Below, piece after piece: positions 26,030 to 34,703 of a stretch of DNA of 56,100 bases. Under the pieces are notes generated by a model. That model saw only the letters and a program-made list of their open reading frames with translations, searched no databases and was not told the origin of the DNA. The stretch is from Candidatus Poribacteria bacterium (lineage in GTDB: Bacteria > Poribacteria > WGA-4E > WGA-3G). The position numbers and the translations under genes were made by a program. The stretch lies in assembly GCA_028824685.1 (NCBI GenBank), contig JAPPCZ010000053.1, positions 85,554-141,653 on the forward strand, written 5' to 3'. Positions within the stretch are counted from its first letter, which is position 1. Every line of letters starts with the position of its first letter.

Positions 26030-26512
26030 CTAAACCGATTCGGTTGACCCATAGATATGGTCAACGATAATTCTAAACTTTATGATTTCAAACTTTGCGA
26101 CAGCACCTTCACTCCCTTTCCAACTGACGAGCCGTGTATCCGCCACACCGTCAACACCGAGCCTGCGGTTACCGTTCAACAACCGACCGATAGAATAATG
26201 AATATCCGCAACCTGTTCCGTTAGAGGTGATGTGTCGTTGTCTTTCAGCACCGCAGTGAGGGCAAAAGGCAGATGCTCAACGATTGTGCCGACAGCACCG
26301 TAGCGTGCATCTGTGCCACCCTCTTCGATACTGCCATCATCGCCATAAGTGAGCAACAGCGCGGGGATCGCGTTCTGCTTATCCAGTTGCGTCCAGTTGA
26401 TGAACCGTTTCTGAACTGTCTTCACAACTATAGGGAATTCTGGGCTTTCCTGTTTCAGTTGTTCAAACAGTGTCGCCAGAGCGTTGATGATCTGTGCCCT
26501 GCGGTGTGTCAT
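26030..26512 (-). CDS. Putative tail terminator (tail completion) protein
   Basis: The 160-residue soluble protein opens with a helix (RRAQIINALATLFEQLKQES) and a beta-rich body (KTVQKRFINWTQLDKQNAIP, LLLTYGDDGSIEEGG, PFALTAVLKDND, KFEIIKFRIIVDHIYGSTE). This matches the style of tail terminator proteins, which begin with a helix 'IxxALxxxLxxI' and describe a ring at the tail end. The ATG at 26512 is chosen because GGAGAAAAAGAG lies upstream; an in-frame ATG at 26533 is less likely. It overlaps the end of the upstream membrane-protein gene by about 50 bp, so both come from module E7. Confidence 0.55.
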   Translation of the reverse strand: MTHRRAQIINALATLFEQLKQESPEFPIVVKTVQKRFINWTQLDKQNAIPALLLTYGDDGSIEEGGTDARYGAVGTIVEHLPFALTAVLKDNDTSPLTEQVADIHYSIGRLLNGNRRLGVDGVADTRLVSWKGSEGAVAKFEIIKFRIIVDHIYGSTESV

Positions 26513-26813
26513 TCTCTTTTTCTCCGTTATCACTGTTGCTCATCTTACCGAAGAGGAAACCGAGGATAAGCAACCATACGCCGTTGAAGAGTTCAACGAG
26601 CCGTGTGAATACATCTTTGTCGGCGATGTTTGCCTCTTCAACGAACCCGCCGAAAATGATGAGCATCCCGATCGCAACGATCGTGGAGTCCAAGTCTCTA
26701 TTTGTCCATCTCGGTATACGGATATTTGATGCTTTTGTCGTGAGCAGTTTACTCACAAGAAACCCAAGTAGAAATATCAGCACACCGAGCAGTGCTATAA
26801 ATAATATGTTCAT
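26463..26813 (-). CDS. Two-helix membrane protein, holin-like
   Basis: The 116-residue protein has a first membrane helix (NILFIALLGVLIFLLGFLVS, 2-21), two further hydrophobic stretches (about 45-60, STIVAIGMLIIFGGFV, and about 76-92, LFNGVWLLILGFLFG) and an acidic, hydrophilic tail (SNSDNGEKENDTPQG). Small size and membrane layout with a polar tail fit phage holins, but many small membrane proteins look alike. The ATG at 26813 follows AAAGGAGA. It overlaps the tail terminator gene and is driven by module E7, so it belongs to the virion regulon. Its lysis role is inference. Confidence 0.5.
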   Translation of the reverse strand: MNILFIALLGVLIFLLGFLVSKLLTTKASNIRIPRWTNRDLDSTIVAIGMLIIFGGFVEEANIADKDVFTRLVELFNGVWLLILGFLFGKMSNSDNGEKENDTPQGTDHQRSGDTV

Positions 26814-27260
26814 TTTTATCTCCTTTTTTAGTGGCTTTTGGCTTTCAGCGGTCAGCATTCGGCTGTCGGGTTTCGCTGCGCTCTACCTATAAATCAACGG
26901 TATGAATCATGGCGAATCATGTAGAATACCAAAGGCGCTGAATCATGTAGAATGCCAAAAAGCGCATTCTACCAAAGGCATTCATAGCGTTGATTTGGTA
27001 GGGACGATATGTTTATAGAAAAACGGTGAACACACGCTTTTTAGTCCTGTAGGGACGATATGTGGATACCAATGAAAAGTCCATAAACATATCGTCCCTA
27101 CGGGACTAAAGAGGTGAGTTGATCATAATGCTATAAACATTGCGTCCCTACGGGACTGAAGAAGGTTTCCAAATTTGGAGAATCCTTAAGTTGACACTTA
27201 TGGGTGTCGCTGCGCTCTACCCGACCTACTGCTGACTGCCGACCGCTGACGGCTGATGGT
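26814..27260. repeat. Repeat cluster in the E7 untranslated region
   Basis: No gene is supported. It holds a GTCGGGTTTCGCTGCGCTCTAC half-REP, nested GAATGCC/GTTGATTTGG palindromes (about 26893-27000) and three GTCCCTACGGGAC-type TTTATAG repeats (27000-27165). Confidence 0.65.
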
Positions 27261-27266
27261 TATAAT

Positions 27267-27345
27267 AGTATATCTGAAGGGAAACAAGCATCTAAAAGGA
27301 ATTGGAGGGTGTGAACAATAGATTTCCAATAGATACGCAATAGGT
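27267..27345 (-). promoter_or_regulatory. Triple-CTATTG promoter module E7 (terminator/holin unit)
   Basis: Read leftward, three perfect CTATTG sites start at 27343, 27332 and 27321. TATACT starts at 27272, 49 bp after the third. The block from here to about 27900 repeats 5640-6270. Confidence 0.72.
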
Positions 27346-27620
27346 TTGCGGGGAAATAGCGGGTGGCTGTCGGAAACCATCAGTAGTCAGTTATCAGTGG
27401 TAGGCGGAGAACGCGGAAAATGCCTTTGTGTCTCGGACATTTCCTTTCATAAGAGACGGGTCGGTAACAAAGAACCTCTTCATTCCGCGTCCTCTATGAA
27501 ATCCGCGCTCATCCACGATTCTGACAAAAAAAATGGCGCGTTTACAAAACGCGCCTGCCATAATTTTAAAGTTTGTTATAAGTCTTTACAAATCATATTT
27601 GAATAAATTTAAAAAATTTA

Positions 27621-27649
27621 TTGACAATAAATTAAAATTATTGTATAAT
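27621..27649 (+). promoter_or_regulatory. Consensus sigma70 promoter of leader RNA A, copy 2
   Basis: TTGACA at 27621-27626 and TATAAT at 27644-27649 are separated by 17 bp. The sequence is identical to copy 1 at 6002-6030. Confidence 0.85.
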
Positions 27650-27655
27650 ACCTCG

Positions 27656-27899
27656 TATACGTTAGAAATTCACGATCTATTTGAATTTTTAACGGTAGAG
27701 GTGCTTTTCCGGTTTTCCGGATGCACCGACAGTGATGCTTACTCACTGCCGATGCCAAAGCACTGACAGAGAATAGTTCTGACAGGCTGGTGTCTATTTT
27801 AACAAAGACCTTCTGAAGCGTCAATGTTACTTTAGAGACCAGCAGCCTCTACAGAAATAGCTAAAGCCTTACACATACCCGCCTATTTCTGTAGTCTGT
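27656..27899 (+). ncRNA. Structured leader RNA A, copy 2
   Basis: The same helices as copy 1 form here with different bases. The first stem is CGTTAGAAATTCA 27660-27672 with TGAATTTTTAACG 27682-27694; its lower and upper parts differ from copy 1 yet still pair, with G-U. The long-range stem is GTAGAGG 27695-27701 with CCTCTAC 27846-27852. The CAGTG/CACTG stem keeps its pairs while its loop is replaced. The 3' stem is CTACAGAAATAG 27849-27860 with CTATTTCTGTAG 27883-27894 (A-U here, G-U in copy 1), and its loop differs in length. The RNA leads to the gene at 27971. Confidence 0.65.
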
Positions 27900-27970
27900 C
27901 AAAGATTATTAACCCAACGATAATATAGTTTTTATAAACCGTTATAATATCTAATAAAAGGAGATTTTCG

Positions 27971-28324
27971 ATGTATCGTTATCCAATGACATTCATAATA
28001 ATGTTAGTTTTGCTAACATCTGTGATTGCTATTCAAGACGCCGATCCACACTGGGATCTGAAGAGAGTTTATAACGTGACCGAAGCGTGCTGGGTTATAG
28101 GATATTCGTCTGAAGGACGGACATTTTGTCAATATAACAGGTATGTGCTTTCTGAACATGATGAGACACTTGTGCACCATATGGGAGTCCACGACCCTCA
28201 AGACAATTCAGTTACTATTATTATCCACCAACCAGGTCATGACGATCATGGAACAAGGAAACAAGGTCCTTATCGTAGATATCGTGTCAGAACAGTTTAC
28301 ACCGATTGTGGTGAATGTAGTTAA
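27971..28324 (+). CDS. Small secreted protein
   Basis: The 117-residue protein has a signal peptide (MTFIIMLVLLTSVIAIQDAD, cleavage near residue 21). The mature part is rich in His, Tyr and Arg with four cysteines (EACWVIG, RTFCQY, TDCGECS), so disulfide bonding is likely; HHMGVHDP and HQPGHDDHGT could bind metal. It is the first gene behind leader RNA copy 2, with AAAGGAGA before the ATG. A hairpin (28339-28350 with 28356-28367) lies between it and the anchored protein gene, and might adjust expression of the second gene. Confidence 0.55.
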   Translation: MYRYPMTFIIMLVLLTSVIAIQDADPHWDLKRVYNVTEACWVIGYSSEGRTFCQYNRYVLSEHDETLVHHMGVHDPQDNSVTIIIHQPGHDDHGTRKQGPYRRYRVRTVYTDCGECS

Positions 28325-28338
28325 TTTTGCATCGCAAC

Positions 28339-28367
28339 GTGGCATTAATATTTCATATTAGTGCCAC
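28339..28367 (+). promoter_or_regulatory. Intercistronic hairpin
   Basis: GTGGCATTAATA pairs with TATTAGTGCCAC (one G-U) across a 5-nt loop. No T-tract follows, so it is more likely a processing or stability element than a terminator. Confidence 0.5.
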
Positions 28368-28395
28368 AATTCACATCTATTTTGGAGATACAGCA

Positions 28396-29121
28396 ATGAG
28401 AAAATTATTACCCGTTGTCATAATACTTATTATCATCGGCATGTTCTCTGTCATAATAATAAGAAACAACTCCAGACATTCGCATAACCATCTGCACCCA
28501 CATGATCACACCACAGAAATAGTAACCACTACGGAAACACCTGTTGTGTCAGACCAATCTGAGAATGTTGTGTCAGACCAATCTGAGAATGATCAGATAC
28601 CCGTTGAGAATGTAACAGTCCACAAAGACATAACAGAGAAAGAAGCTGATTGGTTAGACGCCCCCCAGCCAGAACCATCAAAGCAGAGTAAAATCGATCC
28701 CTTTACACAGCATATCATAGAACAGGAACGAAAAGAGGGGGAGGATTGGTTATTCAAGGACCCAGAAACAATGGATCCAGAAGAGGTTCGGGGACACATA
28801 TACAAAACACTTTTGAAGCGACATGGCGATATTCCAGCAGTTCATGACTTCATTCATTATGATCGCGAATCGGCGCGGACTAGAGAAATGCCTATCAATG
28901 AAGAAATCAAAGGTCTTGAAGCTGTATATGAACTTTTCCCGACCGAGACTAACCGAAAAAACCTTGCATTCCATAAGTGGTTGGGAGCAAAGGGTGTCAC
29001 ACTGTTCGGTTTGGGAGATCTTTCTGATGACGACATCACAGAACTACGCAGCTTAGGTATTCAAGTCACGATAGGGAGCTCAAAAAACGCTCTTCGTAGG
29101 GTTACCATTTCTACAAAGTAG
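28396..29121 (+). CDS. Membrane-anchored protein with His-rich stalk and one GDxPxVH repeat
   Basis: The 241-residue protein has one N-terminal membrane helix (LLPVVIILIIIGMFSVIII, about 4-22) and a His-rich stretch (SRHSHNHLHPHDH, about 26-38) that may bind metal. An exact duplicated SDQSENVVSDQSEN and an acidic stalk follow. One copy of the shared repeat is visible: YKTLLKRHGDIPAVHDFIHY with EIKGLEAVYELFP (about 135-180). The C-terminal 40 residues (SDDDITELRSLGIQVTIG) look like a small helix-strand module. The ATG at 28396 follows GGAG. No terminator of the shared family follows. Function unknown. Confidence 0.6.
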   Translation: MRKLLPVVIILIIIGMFSVIIIRNNSRHSHNHLHPHDHTTEIVTTTETPVVSDQSENVVSDQSENDQIPVENVTVHKDITEKEADWLDAPQPEPSKQSKIDPFTQHIIEQERKEGEDWLFKDPETMDPEEVRGHIYKTLLKRHGDIPAVHDFIHYDRESARTREMPINEEIKGLEAVYELFPTETNRKNLAFHKWLGAKGVTLFGLGDLSDDDITELRSLGIQVTIGSSKNALRRVTISTK

Positions 29122-29580
29122 GGAAACATAGACGCTCTGATCACACCGTCAACAACTGCACATTCGTCGTCATTTTCGATTGCCCACCGTCCACGCGCAG
29201 GTTATCGTCAAACGGTATGAATGCCTTTATGGCATTCACCGCCTACAGAATGTCCGAAAGAGGTGCAAACGGCGCGTTTTGTAACCGCGCTTTTTTATCG
29301 TCAGAATCGCGGATTTAGCGGATGACACAGATGAACGCGGATTATTGACTTGGCATATCAAGTATTCACTCACAGAATGGTCGCAAAATAGGTATATTAC
29401 ACACAAGCAGAAATGTCTATTTTTCAGTATCCATAATCCGCGTTTTTCCGTGTAATCCGCTAAATCCGCGATTCTGACAAAAAAAATGACGCGTTTACAG
29501 AACGCGCCTACCGTTTAGTGAGATCGCGCGTTTCCAAAATGCGCCTATTGATTGCTGACCGCTGATAGCCGAAAGCCGAC
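29122..29580. repeat. Intergenic repeats with no gene
   Basis: This contains GAATGCC palindrome fragments, AATCCGCGATTCTGACAAAA-type repeats that also flank leader RNA A (5890-5930 and 27510-27560), and GGCGCGTTTT palindromes. Confidence 0.55.
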
Positions 29581-29597
29581 CGCCATTTCCCGCAAAC

Positions 29598-29674
29598 CTA
29601 TTGTGTATCTATTGGAAATCTATTGTTCCCACCGCCAAATTCCTTCCTGATATATCCCCTCTTTCAAATATACT
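29598..29674 (+). promoter_or_regulatory. Triple-CTATTG promoter module E8 (tail-tip unit)
   Basis: Three perfect CTATTG sites lie at 29598, 29609 and 29620. TATACT is at 29669-29674, 49 bp on. It points right; the nearest rightward gene is the tail-tip protein at 30282, 600 bp away beyond repeats and a small opposite-strand gene. Confidence 0.65.
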
Positions 29675-29679
29675 ATTGA

Positions 29680-30005
29680 TATTGTAGGTCGGGTAGAGTT
29701 TACGAAACCCGACAAGGGCGAAACGTGTCGGGTTTCGTAAACTCTACCCGCTGAATGCCCAAAAGGCATTCATAGCGTTGATTTGGACCTACAGGACTCT
29801 ATATTCTTGTAGGAGCGAGGTCTACCTCGCGACATATTCGCGTAGAAGGTCGCGAGCTGGAGCTCGCTCCTACAAAAAAATGATAACTGATAGCCATCAA
29901 GTAAGGCGGGCAGGTGCAGGAGATGGGCAATCTTAGTGGGACATTGTGATCATGTCGGGTTTCGTAAACTCTACCCGACCTACAATATAGTAGAAGGTGT
30001 TATGT
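29680..30005. repeat. REP cluster with a filled mini-insertion site
   Basis: A GTAGGTCGGG REPIN (29685-29791) carries a 36-nt insert at 29750-29785 between CTCTACCC and GACCTAC. A GTAGGAGCGAGGTCTACCTCGCGAC REPIN lies at about 29810-29875, and a third REP half lies at 29953-29985. Confidence 0.7.
29750..29785. mobile_element. 36-nt palindromic mini-insertion
   Basis: GCTGAATGCCC...GTTGATTTG splits CTCTACCC|GACCTAC of a GTAGGTCGGG REP; dozens of uninterrupted copies of that REP exist in the window. Confidence 0.68.
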
Positions 30006-30188
30006 TCATTTCAGTATTGCGACAACGACAGCGGCGATAGCGGCAGCGACAGAGATCGTAGTGAGGATGACGTGTCTTGTTTCGGCACGGCCTTCTAATT
30101 TACCTTTTATCCAGGTGATGTCGGCTTTCATTGTTGTGATGTCTGTACGGAGTGTCTCAAACATCTGTTCAAACTTGTTTTCGTTCAT
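30006..30188 (-). CDS. Small coiled-coil membrane protein, XhlA-like
   Basis: This 60-residue protein consists of an amphipathic coiled coil (NKFEQMFETLRTDITTMKAD, WIKGKLEGRAETRH) and one C-terminal membrane helix (VILTTISVAAAIAAVVVAIL, about 40-59). The layout is that of XhlA-type phage haemolysin or holin accessory proteins, and it resembles a shorter version of the protein at 11711-12004. AGGTGA lies just before the ATG. It is divergent from the tail-tip gene with 93 bp between them; no CTATTG module faces it. A lysis role is inferred. Confidence 0.5.
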   Translation of the reverse strand: MNENKFEQMFETLRTDITTMKADITWIKGKLEGRAETRHVILTTISVAAAIAAVVVAILK

Positions 30189-30281
30189 TGTCTATCACCT
30201 ACAAGAATTTTTGTGTCATTTTCATTTCATTTTCATTTTCACCACATTAAAACATAACAACAACTTTTAATCAACTAAAAC

Positions 30282-33200
30282 ATGCCATTATCCGACCTCG
30301 CATTCAAAACAACATTCACACCCTACCGTAAACTGATAATACTCGGTGAACGGATTGATGATAAGCTGATAAAATCCATCAGTCCGTTGAACGCTGAGCT
30401 GGACTATCCCGATCTGACGACGTTTAATATCGGGAACGTCAGCATCACACTGTTCGACCCAGACGGCAATTTCAACCCGAACAATCCCGACAACTTCTGG
30501 ACAGAACACTGGAATCGCACCGACCTCCCCGAACACTATAACCAAGTCGGATATAAAGGACCTGTAGAAATCCATATCGGCTATGACGATGACGGCACAA
30601 TAGAAAGCGAAAAGATATTTGAAGGCGAGGTCGCCAATATCCGTGTCAACCTACAACCGCCAGAGGTGATGATTGAGGCGGTGGATGCCTCCCACAATCT
30701 GCGTCCCGTCAACGTGGACGATTTCGGCATAAAACGCCGCGTGCTGTTGCCTGTTGATACCGAAATAGAAAACATCGGCAGGTATCCCTTCCCGTTCCAG
30801 TCTATTCCATCAGAGAAATCGGTATCAGCAGAAACGAACTTTGGCAAAGCACCGATGACAGATGTCGGCACAATCCGAACGGAAGGCGCGTTGTCCCCCC
30901 TGAACTACCAGATAGCGAACAACGCAATTGAGACAGAAGGCGGACAGATACCCGATGACGATCTCCCCGTTGCGACTTTCAAGGATGTGTATCGCTACAA
31001 ACGGGTTGATAAACTTGTGAAGACCTTATTAGATGCATACGGGGTGACCGCACAAGACATTGACATTCTACCGATGGAAACGGAGACAGAACACTTCGCC
31101 TCTTACGGACGACCCGGCTGGGAACTGCAGAACTTGCCGACAGACCTGCTACGGCAATGGCGTTTGAACGGGTATGTGAAAGATGTCGTCTACGACTCAT
31201 CTGCGAAGAAATACTATATGCTGTATGGGCAACGTTCCGCACAGGTGCCGGACTATATCATCTCCTACGATGTGGCAAATGACGCGTGGGAACGCGTCGC
31301 AACAACAAACAAGACAATAAACAGCGCAGCGTTTGAATACGAGTTTTGGCAACTGGCGACAAAGGATTTCAGAAACTTCTTTGTGCTTGGCACGGTGTAT
31401 TTTGAAGCGAACGATAGCCCTGCAAGGGGTGTCTACGACTCTTTAGACCCGTCCGCACCGAATGGGTATCATATTCAGATATTGAAATACGATCTTGACG
31501 GAGATACCTGGACAAATGTAGACAACCAAGGCGGTAATGCCCCGCAGCTTGGCTTCCACTATACCCAATTTCCGAGGAACGAAGGCTTGAATTTCACCTA
31601 TCCGATGTTGCCGGACAATCGGCGTAGCTTCGTCGTGAAACAGATCGGTAACGATGACTTTCTGGTGTATCGCGGTAAAGCAGGCATCCATACCTACAAA
31701 CTCTCTGACAACACAAAGGCAACGTTGAAAACTGTCCCGAATGACAGCCGGCGTTCTATGGATTTCTGGATAGGTGATGACAATGCCACAACATTTTTCG
31801 CTTGGATTACACACGGCAGCGACGATTCCACGCTGATTATTAAAGACGGAAATGACACGGAGATTATCAACAAAACATACAACGATCATCCGAATCCCCT
31901 TATAAGCAGTGAAAACCTACATCTATTCAACGATCCCCTTTTTCTCAATCGCCGCATTCCAAGCAGGACAGGGCGACTGATGACGATCTCTGATATGATT
32001 TACCACAACGGCTATCTATACGCTGTCTTACAGGTTACGCAAGGCGGCACGGGGGTGGCAGAGACAGATAGCATCGGCGTGCTGGTCCAGGTTGACATTG
32101 CGAATAAGGACATCAACATCAAAAAAAGATACGCGGACTTCCGACACGCCGCGCGGTCGCCCGTTATCCATAAAGGCGAGGTCTACCATTTTGAAGGTTC
32201 GCATTATCAATACAAGCAGGTAAGCGATGAAGCGATAGACTATCCCGACAACACGGGACATCTTGTGCAGGTGTTGGAACACGAACCGCTGTTAGGTGCA
32301 GGTGTATTAGATAAAGGGTTGTGCTGGCGTTCTGCTTACCGAGACTCAATAGAATTTAACGAGGATTTAGGGTTTGGTCGGCACGGTGGCACTGCCAGCC
32401 CGTTGGTTTCTGATGGTGAAGCAATACATCTATGGACAGGGTATGGCGATCCTGATCGGATAAGCGTGCGTCCGGGGTCGGACGGTGCCGCATGGCTAAA
32501 CGATGCACCCGCAAACGATATTGACAACTATCAGTGGCTACAATACGGCAAAAAAATACGCCAACGCATACCGATACTTCACACCAACGGCAAAAAGGCG
32601 TGGGACTTGATGAACGAACTCGCACGGCTCACAAACGCCACGATGAGTTATCGCAACGGACGTTTCAGTTTTCTACCGCGTGCCACACGCCAAACAATAC
32701 TCGGCGCGGATCTGCCCGTTGGAACGACAGATGCGAATGTCCGGGACGCAGGAAGGTTTGAATCCAACGACGGTATGGTGCTTATCAACGATGAACTGAT
32801 GTCTTACGAGATGCGGAGCAGCAGTATGTTGGCAACGTTGACGCGTGGGATAGAAGGCTCGCAACCGACAGCACACAAAGCAGGCGACACCGTGCTATTC
32901 GTTGACGCGCTCGTGTTCAACCATCCGGATAAACAGAACCTCGGCTCGCTGAAGTTCAAGCCCGACTTTCACGGCATCTACAATCAACTCACAGCAAAAC
33001 TCACACCTCTTGTTGTAGGAGCGATCTCCGAATCGCGACCGTCTTCTGTAGGAGCGATCTCCGAATCGCGACCTCTTGTAGGAGCAAGCTCCAGCTCGCG
33101 ACCTCTAAACGCAGAGATATCCGTTGAAAGCGCGGAGTCTATCGCAGCGAACGGTGAAAAACCGCGCGATTTCAATTTTGATCTGCTCTCGTGGCATGAA

Positions 33201-34703
33201 CGCCAATGGGCAGCGGTGCTTCTCAACGAATATCTGATAGAGACACAGCAGGCACAGTTTGAAGTGGAACTTGAGTTGCCGTGGTCGCCACACCTCAAAC
33301 TGGGGCAAACGCTTGTCGTTGACCAGCAAGTTGTGGCACATCTGCGGTGGACACCCGTGCGTATCCTACGCATCTCACACGACTTCGACGCTCGCACAAC
33401 GCGGGTAACAGGCAGAACGTTCGGACTACGCAGAATATCGCAGACAAAACTCGCTTTTCGGGAGACAATCCCCAGTTTCACCTTTGTCGTGGATAAAGAG
33501 ATAACGCCTTTTGTGCTACCCGAAGCGAAAGGCGGGCTTGGTATGTTGGAACATACCTTGTCGCAACTGCCATCGGGCTTGCTGTTTGAAGATCAGAACG
33601 CCCGCACCGTCTCAGGCACACCGACCCAAACCGGCACGTGGCTTATGACCTACACCGCCACGGATATGTCTACCGTCCCGCAAACCGCACAACTTCGGTT
33701 TCAGATTAAAATCGTTGATGCACTCGCTTTTGACGGCGAAGTGCCTGATAATCTGCTGTTTCAGCAAGGCTGTCATATCGACTATCAGCTGCCTGCCGCG
33801 ACGGGGGGTGTCGGTCAGATTTTCTATGAGGCGATGGGATTACCAACGTTCCTCAATTTTGATATGCGAACACGCCGTATCACCGGCATAATGCAGGAGA
33901 TCGGACGATTCGGTATTCAGTATTCCGCTTGGGATTCCTCCCCATCGCCAACTTACGAGACGCAAGGTTTTAACATCGTCGGTGAACGCGAGCCGCAGTG
34001 GGCATCACTGATTGTGCCTGCGGGACGATTGACTCCAACGGCTCAATCCAAAACACACGTGGCACTCCTAACGATTGAAAGTTCCACCGTGCGCGCCTTT
34101 GACATCAACGGCAACCGCGTGCCAGCGGAAGACCTTGTATTAGCGGCATCTCCCGTATGGACAGGCGCGGTGATGACAACAGATAGACGCATATTCGTCT
34201 CTAATAGTGACGACACTGCTTATTTCTATAATCTAAATGCGTTTGGAAATGGTGAACGTGAATTGCCTACTGAAAGGATTCAGCTGGGGACAGGTGATTG
34301 GCAGGATGTGTGCATGATCGGCACGGATAAACTCGGATTTTTAGATAGAAAGACAAACGCTGTGCGTGTGTATGGCATAGACAGAACGCGCATGGCAAGC
34401 AAAGATATTATGTTTGGCTTTGATGCCGAGTTCCGCAGTATCGCCGCAAACTCGGCTGGCACGAAACTTTATGTGTTGGTGGAGAATCTCAGTGCGTTGT
34501 TGGTATGGAATATTACAGGGAATGTGAATACTGCAGGTTTTGATTACGATGAAACAATCACGATTATTGAAGGCACGGAAGATTGGCAGAAGGTGGCACT
34601 GCATCCGGATGGGCATCTATTGCTCATCAGATTGGATTCTATCCGCGCAATAGCATTTGATGGTAGTGTTCGCAATATAACGAAGGATTTTGAATTGCGA
34701 TAA
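30282..34703 (+). CDS. Giant tail-tip / receptor-interaction protein
   Basis: This is a 1473-residue virion-type protein. Residues about 1-250 resemble tail hub/tip proteins (KLIILGERIDDKLIKSISPL, FDPDGNFNPNNPDNFW, KIFEGEVANIRVNLQPPEVM). Residues about 290-680 repeat motifs like DVVYDSSAKKYYMLYGQR and look like a propeller. A hub-like part returns at about 760-900 (GKKAWDLMNELARLTNATMS). Residues about 911-940 are three in-frame GTAGGAGCGA REPs read as VGAISESRP. Two putative Ig domains (about 1060-1230, with LPEAKGGLGM, VSGTPTQTGTW) and a second propeller-like end follow. The start is an ATG with no clear ribosome binding site. Module E8 lies upstream. A role in host recognition is inferred. 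Confidence 0.65.
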   Translation: MPLSDLAFKTTFTPYRKLIILGERIDDKLIKSISPLNAELDYPDLTTFNIGNVSITLFDPDGNFNPNNPDNFWTEHWNRTDLPEHYNQVGYKGPVEIHIGYDDDGTIESEKIFEGEVANIRVNLQPPEVMIEAVDASHNLRPVNVDDFGIKRRVLLPVDTEIENIGRYPFPFQSIPSEKSVSAETNFGKAPMTDVGTIRTEGALSPLNYQIANNAIETEGGQIPDDDLPVATFKDVYRYKRVDKLVKTLLDAYGVTAQDIDILPMETETEHFASYGRPGWELQNLPTDLLRQWRLNGYVKDVVYDSSAKKYYMLYGQRSAQVPDYIISYDVANDAWERVATTNKTINSAAFEYEFWQLATKDFRNFFVLGTVYFEANDSPARGVYDSLDPSAPNGYHIQILKYDLDGDTWTNVDNQGGNAPQLGFHYTQFPRNEGLNFTYPMLPDNRRSFVVKQIGNDDFLVYRGKAGIHTYKLSDNTKATLKTVPNDSRRSMDFWIGDDNATTFFAWITHGSDDSTLIIKDGNDTEIINKTYNDHPNPLISSENLHLFNDPLFLNRRIPSRTGRLMTISDMIYHNGYLYAVLQVTQGGTGVAETDSIGVLVQVDIANKDINIKKRYADFRHAARSPVIHKGEVYHFEGSHYQYKQVSDEAIDYPDNTGHLVQVLEHEPLLGAGVLDKGLCWRSAYRDSIEFNEDLGFGRHGGTASPLVSDGEAIHLWTGYGDPDRISVRPGSDGAAWLNDAPANDIDNYQWLQYGKKIRQRIPILHTNGKKAWDLMNELARLTNATMSYRNGRFSFLPRATRQTILGADLPVGTTDANVRDAGRFESNDGMVLINDELMSYEMRSSSMLATLTRGIEGSQPTAHKAGDTVLFVDALVFNHPDKQNLGSLKFKPDFHGIYNQLTAKLTPLVVGAISESRPSSVGAISESRPLVGASSSSRPLNAEISVESAESIAANGEKPRDFNFDLLSWHERQWAAVLLNEYLIETQQAQFEVELELPWSPHLKLGQTLVVDQQVVAHLRWTPVRILRISHDFDARTTRVTGRTFGLRRISQTKLAFRETIPSFTFVVDKEITPFVLPEAKGGLGMLEHTLSQLPSGLLFEDQNARTVSGTPTQTGTWLMTYTATDMSTVPQTAQLRFQIKIVDALAFDGEVPDNLLFQQGCHIDYQLPAATGGVGQIFYEAMGLPTFLNFDMRTRRITGIMQEIGRFGIQYSAWDSSPSPTYETQGFNIVGEREPQWASLIVPAGRLTPTAQSKTHVALLTIESSTVRAFDINGNRVPAEDLVLAASPVWTGAVMTTDRRIFVSNSDDTAYFYNLNAFGNGERELPTERIQLGTGDWQDVCMIGTDKLGFLDRKTNAVRVYGIDRTRMASKDIMFGFDAEFRSIAANSAGTKLYVLVENLSALLVWNITGNVNTAGFDYDETITIIEGTEDWQKVALHPDGHLLLIRLDSIRAIAFDGSVRNITKDFELR
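33015..33102. repeat. Three in-frame REP copies inside a coding region
   Basis: GTAGGAGCGATCTCC-type units lie at 33015-33039 and 33048-33072, and a GTAGGAGCAAGCTCC variant at 33078-33102. Offsets of 33 and 30 bp keep the reading frame open, adding VGAISESRP-like peptides. Confidence 0.85.
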
